Assembly (NCBI RefSeq): GCF_001856685.1 | Contig: NZ_CP017812.1 | Location: forward strand, 1,922,001 to 1,986,000 | Reading direction: 5' to 3' | Origin: Boudabousia tangfeifanii | Lineage (GTDB): Bacteria; Actinomycetota; Actinomycetes; Actinomycetales; Actinomycetaceae | Length of the DNA: 64,000 nucleotides | Notes under the pieces: generated by a model | Seen by the model: the letters and a program-made list of their open reading frames with translations, nothing else | Databases searched by the model: none | Told to the model about the DNA's origin: nothing | Shown here: one piece after another, positions 26,862 to 36,430 of the stretch | How the letters are laid out: the number at the start of each line of letters is the position of its first letter | Position numbering within the stretch: position 1 is the stretch's first letter | Translations under genes and position numbers: made by a program

Positions 26862-28049
26862 CTATTTTTCAACTATTTTGAGCATTGGCTCAGTTTTCTC
26901 TGAGGGATCCAGTTTGACAGTGAGCCACTCCTCGATCTCACGGGTTTTTCCATCGCTGGTGATGGCCAGTTTGATGGGCAAATTCAGGCGGTCTCCTTCC
27001 ATAAAATCACGGAAGTTATCTAAATCGATCCCCATTCGTTGAGGCAGTCTTTTGTCCAAATTTGGTTTTTTCCAGATAACTTTCAGACTCGAGTTTGCGC
27101 GCTGCTCACTAGTTAAGCTTCTAGTGCAAAACATCGGAATCGGAGTGATGTCTTCACAAGGTGCGTAATGTTGTGCAACGACTTCGTCAAGCTGCTGATA
27201 AAACTGTTCACTTGGCTTTATATCAGTCAAATCAACTTGCGTAGAAAGTTTTAATTCTTCATCGGGATACTTGGCCTCAATTGGTCCAAATGGTGTCGTA
27301 AAAGCGTTGTAGCGTCCACTGAAACTGTATGTTTTTGGAGCAGCTAAATAAACTTTTTCCCCATAAGAATACTTTCCAGTGTCTGCTTTCTTAGGTACTT
27401 TCAAGTCAAAAGTTTGGTTGCCAGTTTTGACTTTCATTTGATAGTTACCGCGAAGGTTGGCGTAGTACTTCATATCAAGTTCGATTAACCCAGTAAATCC
27501 GATTGGGAGCCAACCGCTTTGATGACGAAGAAGCGTAATGACAAATAAATCGGTATTGCCGGTTTGTTTATTCTCCACTTGGCACTCAGCTTCTGCCATC
27601 GGCAACCTTTTAAACCTACTGAGGTCGAACAAAATCTGGTTTCTTTGGAGGTAACTTTTCCCCTCAATTTTGTCGGCGTAATGGCTTTGTACAATTTCTA
27701 GCGGCTCTTTACAGACAACATTTTTGAGCACAGTTTTCGCTTCTGGGTCTTTTACTAGCAGGTCATATAGGTTTGGCAGTAGCTGATTCTTTTCCTGAAC
27801 TTTCTGCCATTCACCGGCTTTTGCCAAGGCAAAAACTTCTTGTGCTGTCTTTAATGCTTGTTCCTCGGTTAGCGACTGTGCTTGTTCGTTAAAAAATTCT
27901 GAGTAGGCGGGATCGCTTCTGCGTTCGTCAACTTTTGGTCGACTCAGATCGTACCAGGCGTATCCTAGGATTCCCCCAACAACTACCACTACGGTTACAA
28001 CCGAAGTCAAAATCCAAAATAGCGGAGAATCGACGAAGTCGTCTTTCAT
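26862..28049 (-). CDS. single-span envelope protein, paralogue B of cluster
   Basis: A 395-residue paralogue. The very short cytosolic N-terminus MKDDFVDSP is followed by one span (FWILTSVVTVVVVVGGILGYAWY) and an exported part. This has the helical segment LKTAQEVFALAKAGEWQKVQEKNQLLP, two spaced cysteines (VVCKEPL, AECQVEN), the beta motif YANLRGNYQMKVKTG and the Cys pair in PCEDITPIPMFCTRSL. The ATG at 28049 lies about 14 nt after an AGGAGG, a wide spacing. It probably shares a transcript with paralogue C, 18 bp downstream. Role unknown; TcaA-like architecture suggests an envelope stress or surface function, as inference. Confidence 0.75.
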   Translation of the reverse strand: MKDDFVDSPLFWILTSVVTVVVVVGGILGYAWYDLSRPKVDERRSDPAYSEFFNEQAQSLTEEQALKTAQEVFALAKAGEWQKVQEKNQLLPNLYDLLVKDPEAKTVLKNVVCKEPLEIVQSHYADKIEGKSYLQRNQILFDLSRFKRLPMAEAECQVENKQTGNTDLFVITLLRHQSGWLPIGFTGLIELDMKYYANLRGNYQMKVKTGNQTFDLKVPKKADTGKYSYGEKVYLAAPKTYSFSGRYNAFTTPFGPIEAKYPDEELKLSTQVDLTDIKPSEQFYQQLDEVVAQHYAPCEDITPIPMFCTRSLTSEQRANSSLKVIWKKPNLDKRLPQRMGIDLDNFRDFMEGDRLNLPIKLAITSDGKTREIEEWLTVKLDPSEKTEPMLKIVEK

Positions 28050-28156
28050 GATCTAGCTTCATCCTCCTAGGCTATTTCGGCTACTTGAAACCTATTTTAG
28101 CCCGATTTGTGCCCCTTAAGTCGACTGGCCCTGTTTGGCCTTTGGCTTTTGCTCCG

Positions 28157-29587
28157 CTACCAGTCCACTTGAGCATCGAGGCTATCTTTGCCGAAAGTAA
28201 CCCGAGTTAGTTCAACAAATACTGGTGGCCGAGGGTCTTTTTGACGCTGCCCATCTTGCTCGAAGCTAATGTAGTGCGGCACTTTGAAACTTGCTTTTCC
28301 ACTGGCCAGCATTGAAATACCGGAAACTAGTCGCGAGTCTGCCAGGTCGTAGTGCATAATCGGCTGATCATAATTGGCCTCGTGGTAGAGCCCAGGGCAG
28401 GCGCCTTTAGGGTGCTCAACTTCTTGACAAGGGGCAATTTTGCGAGCCAGTAGCTGATTTAAGGCCGTGCTAAGTTCTGGGGTTTCAAGGATTTGTCCGA
28501 GTACAACGCGTTGTACGTAGCTTTCTGGTTTGATCACCATTTGCGACTTTTCGGTGGCCAATAGTTGGGTGTCAAAGTGGTGTGCTATCTGGTAGTTTCC
28601 CGCGGGCAAATATTGCACAGTTTCAATGGTTTGCGGGTTGCGACGTTTCCGAGGGTCGGCTTCGTCGCTAGCTGGCTTGCCGAGGTCGAGTTTGCGTTCA
28701 ATCTCGTCCCTGATGGCTTGATGGTCAAAGTTTTTGACTTGGTCTTTAGCTGGCAGGGCAATAGCTTTTTGATTGATTAGAATCTGGCTGCCGACTCCGT
28801 AGATTGCTTCGGTCGAAACGTTGACACGAGTGGCGAAGTTGGTCAGCACTGGCCACCAGCCATCAGCGGATTGCACCATGATTATTTTGAATTCGGTTTG
28901 TTGCGCGGTGGGGTGCTTAAGCGGGCAGGTGACTGCTAGGTGGCGGGCTTTGGCTACCTGCGGGTAGGCGCTGGCGAAGGGGTCGTCGCCCTCGGTCACT
29001 TCATTGGTTGCTGGTTTGCCGGGCCCGTCTGGGGTGCTGAGCAGTTGGCTAAAATGTTCGTCTTGGTTGCCTTGACTCCCCCACTCTTGGCTGATTTTTG
29101 CCTCCCCGCACTGGAACTGGTCGGCGTCTGCTGGTTGGGCTAGTTGTTGCCAGATGTCAAAGGCGGCTTGGTTGGGACCGAATTGGGTCTTTAGGGTTTC
29201 CCAGTCTTGCTGGCCGAGGGCGGTGAAGATGGCTTGTCCTTTGGCGAGGGCTGCTTCTTTGGTGAGTTCGTCTGCTTGTGGGGTGAACAGGATGGGGCTG
29301 ACGTTGAGCGGGGTGGGTGAGATCCCGGTTTCTTGTCTTTGTTTCGCAAGACTTTCGGCTGGTTGACTGTTGCCGGGGAACCAGTGGTGCCAAGTGCGTC
29401 CCGCTTGGTAGATCCATGATTCGGCAGTGCCGGAAAGCACCAGGTAGGCGATGAGCACAGCAGAGAGGAACACGACCCATTTTTTGTTTAGACGTCGCCA
29501 CCAGTTGGCTCGTTTGGAGGGGGTTTGGCGGTCAGCCCATTGGAACCCGTCTGGGTTTGGGGTGTGGGTTGTTTTCCGTCTAAACAT
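28157..29587 (-). CDS. single-span envelope protein, paralogue A of cluster
   Basis: A 476-residue, most diverged paralogue. A basic cytosolic N-terminus of about 37 residues and one span (WVVFLSAVLIAYLVLSGTA) precede the exported part, with helical ALAKGQAIFTALGQQDWETLKTQFG, the motif VQYLPAGNYQIAHHFD and the Cys pair in PCQEVEHPKGACPG. An insertion of about 50 charged residues separates the first and second parts compared with paralogues B and C. The ribosome site is weak. It is first of the leftward cluster A-B-C-ispF and is separated from B by about 107 bp that includes no clear terminator. Confidence 0.72.
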   Translation of the reverse strand: MFRRKTTHTPNPDGFQWADRQTPSKRANWWRRLNKKWVVFLSAVLIAYLVLSGTAESWIYQAGRTWHHWFPGNSQPAESLAKQRQETGISPTPLNVSPILFTPQADELTKEAALAKGQAIFTALGQQDWETLKTQFGPNQAAFDIWQQLAQPADADQFQCGEAKISQEWGSQGNQDEHFSQLLSTPDGPGKPATNEVTEGDDPFASAYPQVAKARHLAVTCPLKHPTAQQTEFKIIMVQSADGWWPVLTNFATRVNVSTEAIYGVGSQILINQKAIALPAKDQVKNFDHQAIRDEIERKLDLGKPASDEADPRKRRNPQTIETVQYLPAGNYQIAHHFDTQLLATEKSQMVIKPESYVQRVVLGQILETPELSTALNQLLARKIAPCQEVEHPKGACPGLYHEANYDQPIMHYDLADSRLVSGISMLASGKASFKVPHYISFEQDGQRQKDPRPPVFVELTRVTFGKDSLDAQVDW

Positions 29588-29618
29588 GTTTTCTAGGATA
29601 GCAAAGAGACTTTAAAGA

Positions 29619-29660
29619 CAGTTAACCCGCCAACCATAAAAGCGGTTGGCGGGTTAACTG
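29619..29660 (-). terminator. terminator of glgP
   Basis: Perfect 17-bp inverted repeat (CAGTTAACCCGCCAACC and its complement) with an 8-nt loop, about 30 nt after the glgP stop on the minus strand, followed by TCTTT. Confidence 0.8.
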
Positions 29661-29691
29661 TTGGGGTGAATCCTAGCTAGTTAGCTGGGCT

Positions 29692-32073
29692 TCACTTTTT
29701 GATTGGGGTGGCTTCTAGCTTCCACACTTCGCGAGCGTAGTCGTTGATGGTGCGGTCGGAAGAGAAGCGGCCGGAGCGGCAGATGTTGATCCAGCACTTG
29801 CGGGCCCAGGCTTGACGGTCAGCGTAGTCAGCGGCCATGCGGTCGCGGGTTTCGCGGTAGGACGGGAAGTCAGCGAGGACGAAGTAGACGTCTGCTGGTT
29901 CGCCCCAGTTGGTGCCGTCGAGCAGTGAGGACAACAGGTCGTGGAACATGCCGGTGTTGTTGTCGTCGAGGGTGCCGTTGACGAAGGCGTCGAGGGCGCG
30001 CTTGAGGCCTGGGACGGTCTCGTAGGCTTCGCGTGGGTTGTAGCTTTCGCGAAGTGCCGGGAGTTCTTCTTCCTTGGCACCGAAGATGTAGGCGTTGTCG
30101 TCACCGACGGCGTCGAGAATTTCGACGTTGGCTCCGTCGAGGGTGCCGAGGGTGAGGGCGCCGTTCATCATGAACTTCATGTTCGAGGTGCCGGAGGCTT
30201 CCTTACCAGCGGTGGAGATCTGCTCGGAGACGTCGGCGGCTGGGATGATGTGTTCGGCTGGGGAAACGTTGTAGTTTTCGACGAACACAACGGTGATGAA
30301 CTTGGAGACTACCGGGTCGTTGTCGACTAGGCGGGCGACCTCGTTAATCAACTTAATAATGGCCTTGGCGCGAACGTAACCTGGGGCGGACTTGGCACCG
30401 AAGATGAAGGTGCGCTTTGGCCAGTTGCCCTCTGGGTTTTCCTTGATGCGGTAGTACAGGTCGATAATGTAGATGGCGTTCATCAACTGACGCTTGTACT
30501 CGTGTAGGCGCTTGATTTGGACGTCGAAGACGGAGGTGGGGTCAACGTCGACGCCTTGGCGGGCCTTGATCCACTTGGCGAAATCTGCCTTGTTGGCGTC
30601 CTTGATTTCGGTGACCCAGCCGAGAACCTTCTCATCGTCAGCAAACTTTTCGAGGTCTGCCAGCTTGTCGAGGTCGGAAACCCAGGCGTCCGAACCGGAA
30701 AGTTCGGTCAGGAGGGCGGCTAGGCGTGGGTTGCACTGGTTGAGCCAGCGACGTGGGGTGACGCCGTTGGTCTTGTTGTTGAAACGCTCTGGCCAGATTT
30801 CGTACCAGTCGTGGAGGGTTTCACGCTTGAGGATTTCGGTGTGCAAGGCGGCAACACCGTTGATCGAGAAGGAAGCGTAGCAGGCGATCCAGGCCATGTG
30901 GACGAGGCCGTCGGAGACGGGTGCTAGGTAGTTGATCTTGCCTTCGTCGATGCCGCGTTCGCGGAGGTCTTCACGGAAGCGACGGTCGATTTCGTAAACG
31001 ATTTCGAGGACGCGTGGGAAGAGCTTTTCGAAGATGGAGACCTGCCAGGTTTCCAAGGCTTCAGCCAACACGGTGTGGTTGGTGTAGGCGAAGGTCTTGG
31101 TGACGATTTCCCAGGCGTCTTCCCAGGTCATGCCGTGTTCGTCGAGGAGAATACGCATGAGTTCTGGGATGGCGAGCACTGGGTGGGTGTCGTTGAGCTG
31201 GATGCAGTTGTACTTGGCGAAGTCGGTGAGGTCTTCACCGTGCTGCTCAAGGTAGTTGGCGATCATTTCCTGCAACGAGGCGGAAGTGAAGAAGTACTGC
31301 TGGCGGACGCGAAGCACCTTACCTTCGAAGGTGGTGTCGTTCGGGTAGAGCACACGGCAGAGGTCCATGACGCGTTCGCGTTCAACGATGGCGTCGGTGA
31401 AGCGCTGGGAGTTGAAGGCATCGTAGTCGAATTCTTCGAGTGGTTCACTCTTCCACAAGCGGAGGGTGCCAACGTTGTTGGTGCCGTAGCCGGTGATTGG
31501 CATGTCGTAAGGGACGGCACGTACTTCCATGTCGGCGAAGCGCACGCGACGCTGTTCTTCTTCGCGACGGATAACGAAGGGGTAGCCTTCTTCCATCCAA
31601 GCGTCTGGGTGTTCGCTCTGGAAGCCATTTTCAAAGGTCTGCTTGAACAGGCCGTAACGGTAGAGGATGCCGTAACCGGTGACTGGGTAATCAAGGGTGG
31701 CGCAGGAGTCTAGGAAGCAAGCAGCTAGGCGGCCCAAGCCACCATTACCGAGGGCGGCATCTGGTTCTTCTTCGAGCACGTCGGATAGTTCGAGGCCGTA
31801 CTGCTTGACAGCAGCTTCTGCTTCTTCCACCAAACCGAGGTTGTTGAGGTTGTTGAGCAGGGCTCGTCCTTCGAGGAATTCGGCGGAGAGGTAGTGCTCT
31901 TGACGCCCGGCGGCGTAGGCGGTGCGGGTGGCGTCCCAGTCGTCAGCAATCTTGCTCATGACGGCGGCTGAAAGGCCGGCCCAGAATTCCCGCAAAGTTG
32001 AGTCCTTGAGGGTACGGCCAGATTCGCTCTTCACGAAGGGACCGATTAGTTCAGTCAGATTTTCGGCTGCCAT
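29692..32073 (-). CDS. glgP: glycogen/alpha-glucan phosphorylase
   Basis: PLP-dependent enzyme that releases glucose 1-phosphate from glycogen or maltodextrins. The 793-residue length is typical. Family blocks include the early EFLEGRALLNNLNNLGL, ALGNGGLGRLAACFLDS, the QLNDTHPVLAIPELMRIL active-site strand, NKTNGVTPRRWL, the RLHEYKRQLMN phosphate site and the PLP-binding lysine (about residue 632) in EASGTSNMKFMMNG. No regulatory insertions for phosphorylation or AMP control as in animal enzymes are evident. Transcribed alone, with its own terminator. Confidence 0.96.
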   Translation of the reverse strand: MAAENLTELIGPFVKSESGRTLKDSTLREFWAGLSAAVMSKIADDWDATRTAYAAGRQEHYLSAEFLEGRALLNNLNNLGLVEEAEAAVKQYGLELSDVLEEEPDAALGNGGLGRLAACFLDSCATLDYPVTGYGILYRYGLFKQTFENGFQSEHPDAWMEEGYPFVIRREEEQRRVRFADMEVRAVPYDMPITGYGTNNVGTLRLWKSEPLEEFDYDAFNSQRFTDAIVERERVMDLCRVLYPNDTTFEGKVLRVRQQYFFTSASLQEMIANYLEQHGEDLTDFAKYNCIQLNDTHPVLAIPELMRILLDEHGMTWEDAWEIVTKTFAYTNHTVLAEALETWQVSIFEKLFPRVLEIVYEIDRRFREDLRERGIDEGKINYLAPVSDGLVHMAWIACYASFSINGVAALHTEILKRETLHDWYEIWPERFNNKTNGVTPRRWLNQCNPRLAALLTELSGSDAWVSDLDKLADLEKFADDEKVLGWVTEIKDANKADFAKWIKARQGVDVDPTSVFDVQIKRLHEYKRQLMNAIYIIDLYYRIKENPEGNWPKRTFIFGAKSAPGYVRAKAIIKLINEVARLVDNDPVVSKFITVVFVENYNVSPAEHIIPAADVSEQISTAGKEASGTSNMKFMMNGALTLGTLDGANVEILDAVGDDNAYIFGAKEEELPALRESYNPREAYETVPGLKRALDAFVNGTLDDNNTGMFHDLLSSLLDGTNWGEPADVYFVLADFPSYRETRDRMAADYADRQAWARKCWINICRSGRFSSDRTINDYAREVWKLEATPIKK

Positions 32074-32290
32074 TGAAACTCCTGTGGCGTAGTAGAAAAT
32101 AGTCCACCGTACAGATTAACGGTTTTCAGATTTTTTTGCGCCAATAAGCAACAATTTCTGGCTTAAATGTTTTGTTTTGCACAACTGTTGCTTAACCGAG
32201 TGCGAAAACCGGCTGTTAAACCTAATGCCTTTCTAGGTCTTTAGCCCTTTGTCTCGGTTAATGTCCCTGTTCTACGGACCCCGATTATGA

Positions 32291-32617
32291 GCAAACGCAG
32301 ACTTTTCACACTACGTACTTGTTTTCATTGTGGGGCCCCTTAGCAATCGAGTACCAGAGCGCGGCCATAATGATAGCACCATTATCGAATATCTTTCAGG
32401 CCAAGGGGTAATGAGAAATATTCTGGTTCGAGCCAGCGCTCTTGGTTTTACTGCCAGTGTAAATAGCTCTAGTGCAATCGAAACCGAAGATGGCAAAGGC
32501 ATGCGTGTTGTCATGCATTTTGAAGGTCTGAGTTCCTTTAAAGAACTCGAATCCGAACTTCGAAAAATTGAGGGCGTTTTTGCGGTCGACACCGTTAATC
32601 TGAATCATCTCGAATAG
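32291..32617 (+). pseudogene. fragment of MgtC/SapB-family protein (C-terminal domain)
   Basis: The frame opens right after a stop at 32288-32290 and reads HYVLVFIVGPLSNRVPER, like the last membrane span of an MgtC-type protein. A 65-residue ACT-like domain follows (RNILVRASALGFTASV...MRVVMHFEGLSSFKELESELRKIEGVFAVDTV). The normal four to five spans upstream are missing; the 190 bp before it show no related coding. A short product could still be made from GTG 32330 or from ATG 32411, which follows AAGGGG. I read it as a decayed or truncated gene; assignment to MgtC is by pattern and moderately sure. Confidence 0.5.
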
Positions 32618-32631
32618 ACCAAAGCAAAATA

Positions 32632-32661
32632 GGGCGGCTCAGGTTCTCACCCGAGCCACCC
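32632..32661 (-). terminator. terminator of beta-galactosidase gene
   Basis: GGGCGGCTC/GAGCCACCC stem; on the minus strand it is followed by TATTTTG. It begins about 17 nt past the gene's stop. Confidence 0.6.
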
Positions 32662-32678
32662 GATTAAAGAAGAGATTG

Positions 32679-34859
32679 CTAGTTTTGCGCCACCACAGCT
32701 ACCGAGCGTGGAGCTAGCACTAGGTGTCCGGTCACTTCCGCGTCGGAAAGCAGTTCTTGCCCGTTGATGCCAGCAAGTTCTTTCGCCTGGTCCGTGTGGT
32801 TTAGCAAGAACAAGTAGCTGCCACGACGAACCGCCTCTACCCCTGCTGGAGCGTCGGCCCAAGTGGGTTGCAATCGGGCCTTGGCACACAAGTACTTGCC
32901 GAGGGCGGCGCGACCGACTGGATCTAGGTCCACCCCCAGGTAGGTGACAACGCCTTCGCCTAGCTTTCGACTGGTAATGGCGAATTGTCCGGCAAGATCA
33001 CTGGCCACCCCACTTGGTAGATAGGTGGCGAGGACCTGTACGTCAGCTTCGTCGACTCCTGAAGCTAGTTCGGCTAGTTCTGCCCAAACGGTTCCTCGCA
33101 AAGCTGGAGCTGGTTTCCCGAATTGTTCTAGGGCTCTAGCCAGTGGGGAACCGACCTCGACATCCAAATCAACAGTTTCGGTTTCACCGGGGGCGTTGAT
33201 AACTGAAGTAATGCGATCGACTAGCGGGTGCGGGTCGGCGTAGAGCCGATCGCGCAATAGGGCTTCACTGCCGGTCCAGTGCTCAACCACGCGCACACCA
33301 GTCAGGTCGGTGAGCGGGCCCGCAGCCGAGCCTAGGCTGGCCTGCAAATGCTCGTTGACTGTGCCCGAAGGAGAAGCCACCAGAATATGCAATCCGGCCT
33401 CGGCCAATTGCTTGAGGTGAGCCGCGTACTGGTCACTAACCGCGAAAAGCTGCGGCAAAACCAGTAGCTGGTAGCCGGACAGATCGTGTGCCACATCGGC
33501 GGGAACAAAATCAACCTGATAGCCAGCCTCGAAGAAAGTACGGTGCCAAGCGCGAATGGAATCACCGAAAACATACTGGCGTGGCCCAATAGCCGAAAGG
33601 CGAGCCCATTCGCTCTCCCAATCGAGGACAATAGCCACCTTGGTTTCGCAAGTATCTGTCAAAGCGGGAGCCAACTTGGCAAGCATTTCACCCAAGTGGA
33701 CTGTTTCCTTGAAAATGCGTGAATTTTCGCCGGCGTGCGGCACCATGCCCGAGTGGAAGGTTTCAGCTCCGCCCAAGGATTGACGCCACTGGAACTGGCA
33801 GATCCCGTCGGCTCCGTGCGCAATCCGAGAGAGCGACCACAATGGGTGCACCCCTGGGCGTTTGGGCGAGTTCACGAGACGCCACTGCACACCTGCGGGC
33901 GCCTGCTCCATCAGGAGGAAACGGCCTCGGCCCAAGCTACGCATCAAGTCGCCTTCAAAAGCCACCTGGGCGGCAGATGCTCTCGATGCCGGCTCTGGGT
34001 AGGAATCGTCTGAAATGATGTCGAGGTGCTTGGCCCACTCCCAGTAATCAAGAGCTGGGAACAAGGCCATAAAGTTGGTGGTTAGCGGCAAACGAGGAGT
34101 GACCGCCCGGAGTTCTTCGGCCTCGGCCAACATTAACTGGCGCAAACTGAAGTCACAGAAGCGACGCCAATCAAGCATTTGTCCGGGGTTATGGAAAGTG
34201 GGCAAGGAGGCGGGCAAACCGACCTGGTCAAAGCTGCGGTAAGCCTGCGACCAGAAATTGGTTCCCCAAGCTTGATTCAAAGCATCAATCTGACCGTATT
34301 TGTCTTGCAACCAGCCACGGAATGCAGTCAGGCAGTTATCACAGTAGCAGGCGGAAATGTGGCAGCCATACTCGTTGGAAATGTGCCACATGCGCACTGC
34401 CGGGTGGGAAGCGAAACGCTCCGCCATAGCCTTTGCTAGTGCCCGGGCTCGCTCTTTAAACTTGGGCGAATTTGGGCAGTACTGCTGACGAGAACCAAAA
34501 CCAAGGCGAACGCCATGCTCATTTACGGGCAAAGTTTCTGGGTACTTTTGGGCCATCCAGGCAGGTGGAGAAGCCGTGCCGGTAGCCAAGTCCACTTTGA
34601 CTCCAGTTTGGTGCAACTTATCAAGGACCTCTTCCAACCAGTCAAAATCGTACTGGCCTTCTTCCGGTTCCAGATTGGTCCACGCGAAGACTGCGGGAGT
34701 TACCAGATTGACTTTTGCTTGCGCCATTAAGCGCAGGTCTTCAGCAACCGTTTCAGCATCCCACTGTTCTGGGTTGTAGTCGCCACCGTAGGCCACTTCC
34801 CCATCCATTACTTCGCGGAAAAGTACCGCGCTATCACGTTTTGTCGCATCATTGGTCAT
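32679..34859 (-). CDS. beta-galactosidase, glycoside hydrolase family 42
   Basis: Cytosolic GH42 enzyme of about 727 residues, hydrolysing beta-galactosides. The TIM barrel begins with AYGGDYNPEQWD, typical of GH42. The acid/base glutamate is in WHISNEYGCH (about E163), close to the Cys cluster CHISACYCDNC that forms the structural zinc site. The nucleophile is in LLMEQAPAGVQWR (about E316). A trimerisation domain with a glutamine-amidotransferase-like fold (YQLLVLPQLFAVSD) and a small beta C-terminal domain follow. ATG 34859 with AGAGGGT is preferred over the upstream in-frame codon. No sugar transporter or regulator is adjacent. Confidence 0.94.
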   Translation of the reverse strand: MTNDATKRDSAVLFREVMDGEVAYGGDYNPEQWDAETVAEDLRLMAQAKVNLVTPAVFAWTNLEPEEGQYDFDWLEEVLDKLHQTGVKVDLATGTASPPAWMAQKYPETLPVNEHGVRLGFGSRQQYCPNSPKFKERARALAKAMAERFASHPAVRMWHISNEYGCHISACYCDNCLTAFRGWLQDKYGQIDALNQAWGTNFWSQAYRSFDQVGLPASLPTFHNPGQMLDWRRFCDFSLRQLMLAEAEELRAVTPRLPLTTNFMALFPALDYWEWAKHLDIISDDSYPEPASRASAAQVAFEGDLMRSLGRGRFLLMEQAPAGVQWRLVNSPKRPGVHPLWSLSRIAHGADGICQFQWRQSLGGAETFHSGMVPHAGENSRIFKETVHLGEMLAKLAPALTDTCETKVAIVLDWESEWARLSAIGPRQYVFGDSIRAWHRTFFEAGYQVDFVPADVAHDLSGYQLLVLPQLFAVSDQYAAHLKQLAEAGLHILVASPSGTVNEHLQASLGSAAGPLTDLTGVRVVEHWTGSEALLRDRLYADPHPLVDRITSVINAPGETETVDLDVEVGSPLARALEQFGKPAPALRGTVWAELAELASGVDEADVQVLATYLPSGVASDLAGQFAITSRKLGEGVVTYLGVDLDPVGRAALGKYLCAKARLQPTWADAPAGVEAVRRGSYLFLLNHTDQAKELAGINGQELLSDAEVTGHLVLAPRSVAVVAQN

Positions 34860-35101
34860 ACCCTCTATTCTCCCAGATCGACGCGGGTTAGTCGACTGCC
34901 GAAATCCCACAGTTTTTAACCGCCATCACCTCACAAAAATTTGCCCGCCAGGACACCAAGACGTGAACCCAAACACTAACCTTCATTTTTCGCAATTCCG
35001 ACCTTGCATAAATACCTCTGGCGGGTTACGGTGGAAGGGTACAAGGGAAATTTGAGGACTAAAGTCTCACCTTCCCGTTAATCTAACTTAAAGGAGCTAT
35101 T

Positions 35102-35683
35102 GTGGCTGTTTTGACCATTGGTGACCAGTTCCCCGCATACGAACTACCAGCAGTTGTCCCAGGCAACTTGAAGGATGTCGCAGCTGACAAGCCGGAAGAT
35201 TTCTTCACCACCGTTTCCAGCGAAGTACCTGCTGGCACTTGGCGCGTGGTCTTCTTCTGGCCAAAGGACTTCACTTTCGTCTGCCCCACCGAAATCTCCG
35301 CTTTCGGTGATCTTTACGAAGATTTCAAGGATCGTGACTGTGAAGTTGTTGGCATCTCCACCGATAACGAATACACCCACTACGCTTGGCGTCGTAGCCA
35401 CGAAAAGTTGCAGAACTTGCCTTTCCCCATGGCTGCTGACCTCACCCGCGAACTCGTTACCGCTCTTGGCGTGCTAAACCGTGAAGGCGTTTGCGACCGC
35501 GCCACCTTCATCGTCGACCCAAACAACACCATCCAGTTCGTGTCCGTTGACGCTGGTTCCGTCGGCCGTAACACCGAAGAAGTGCTTCGTCAGCTCGACG
35601 CTTTGCAGTCCGATGAACTTTGCGCATGCAACTGGCAGGCCGGCGCCGCCACCATCGACGCTTTGAACGAAATGGCTAAGTGA
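35102..35683 (+). CDS. ahpC: alkyl hydroperoxide reductase AhpC (peroxiredoxin)
   Basis: Two-cysteine peroxiredoxin that reduces hydrogen peroxide and organic peroxides. The peroxidatic cysteine is C61 in FTFVCPTEIS and the resolving cysteine lies in the C-terminal ELCACNWQAG, the mycobacterial/actinobacterial form that is recycled by AhpD. Length 193 is normal. AAAGGAG precedes the GTG start. The codon choice is strongly C-ending and uniform, the pattern of a highly expressed gene. It is followed by ahpD after about 107 bp. An imperfect palindrome around 35054-35069 (GAGGACT..AGTCTC) lies in the leader; no OxyR gene is in the window. Confidence 0.97.
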   Translation: MAVLTIGDQFPAYELPAVVPGNLKDVAADKPEDFFTTVSSEVPAGTWRVVFFWPKDFTFVCPTEISAFGDLYEDFKDRDCEVVGISTDNEYTHYAWRRSHEKLQNLPFPMAADLTRELVTALGVLNREGVCDRATFIVDPNNTIQFVSVDAGSVGRNTEEVLRQLDALQSDELCACNWQAGAATIDALNEMAK

Positions 35684-35789
35684 GCTTAGCTCGCTAAAAC
35701 TGTGAACCACTTTCACCTCTAGGTTGGCCGAGGGCGGCTTCCGTCCTCGGCCAACCCATGAACACAGAAACTTTTTAGGAGAAATCATT

Positions 35790-36320
35790 ATGAGCATCGA
35801 CAACTTGCGTTCTTCCTTGCCTGACTGGGCCAAGGATCTTTCTTTGAACCTATCCACCCTAACCCGTTCCTCTTCGTTGACCGAACAGCAGCAGTGGGGC
35901 GCTTTCTTGGCTGCCGCCGCCGCTTGTGGCAACGAATCTGTCCTAGTGCAGATTTCCGAGGACGCTTCGGCTCACCTATCCGACGCTGCTAAGTCGGCCG
36001 CTTTAGGTGCTGCTGCCATCATGAGCATGAACAATGTGGCTTACCGTACCCGTCACTTCTTGGGCAGCTCTTACGACAACGAGCGCATGGGCTTGCGCAT
36101 GAACATCATCGGTAACTCCGGTGGTGTCGACAAGGTTGACTTCGAACTGTGGTCCTTGGTGGTTTCGGCCATCAACGGTTGCGAAAAGTGCGTTACTGCC
36201 CACGAAGCTACCGTGCGCGGCGAAGGCCTCAGCCAGGAACAGATTTGGGAAGGCGTTCGCATTGCCGCTACCGTCGCTGGTGTGGCTAACGCTATCTCCA
36301 CCGTGGAGAACCTAGGCTGA
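35790..36320 (+). CDS. ahpD: alkyl hydroperoxide reductase AhpD
   Basis: Carboxymuconolactone-decarboxylase-fold thiol reductase that passes electrons from lipoylated protein or thioredoxin systems to AhpC. The catalytic motif is Cys131-x-x-Cys134 in [11 protein letters not shown], including the conserved Glu/His relay residues. Length 176 matches mycobacterial AhpD. ATG 35790 follows TTAGGAG. Same biased codon use as ahpC, and a terminator right after it, so the two form one expressed unit. Confidence 0.96.
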   Translation: MSIDNLRSSLPDWAKDLSLNLSTLTRSSSLTEQQQWGAFLAAAAACGNESVLVQISEDASAHLSDAAKSAALGAAAIMSMNNVAYRTRHFLGSSYDNERMGLRMNIIGNSGGVDKVDFELWSLVVSAINGCEKCVTAHEATVRGEGLSQEQIWEGVRIAATVAGVANAISTVENLG

Positions 36321-36335
36321 ATCTAGCTTTACTTA

Positions 36336-36372
36336 GTTTGGGCTCGGAAAACTTGTTTTTCCGGGCCCAAAC
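36336..36372 (+). terminator. terminator of ahpC-ahpD
   Basis: GTTTGGGCtCGGAAAA and TTTTTCCGgGCCCAAAC form a long stem with a short ACTTG loop, followed by TTTTG. Confidence 0.85.
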
Positions 36373-36430
36373 TTTTGTCGTTTTCGTTTAGCCGCTTCAT
36401 CTTGTGGGCAAATGAGAGTAGGGTTATTAC

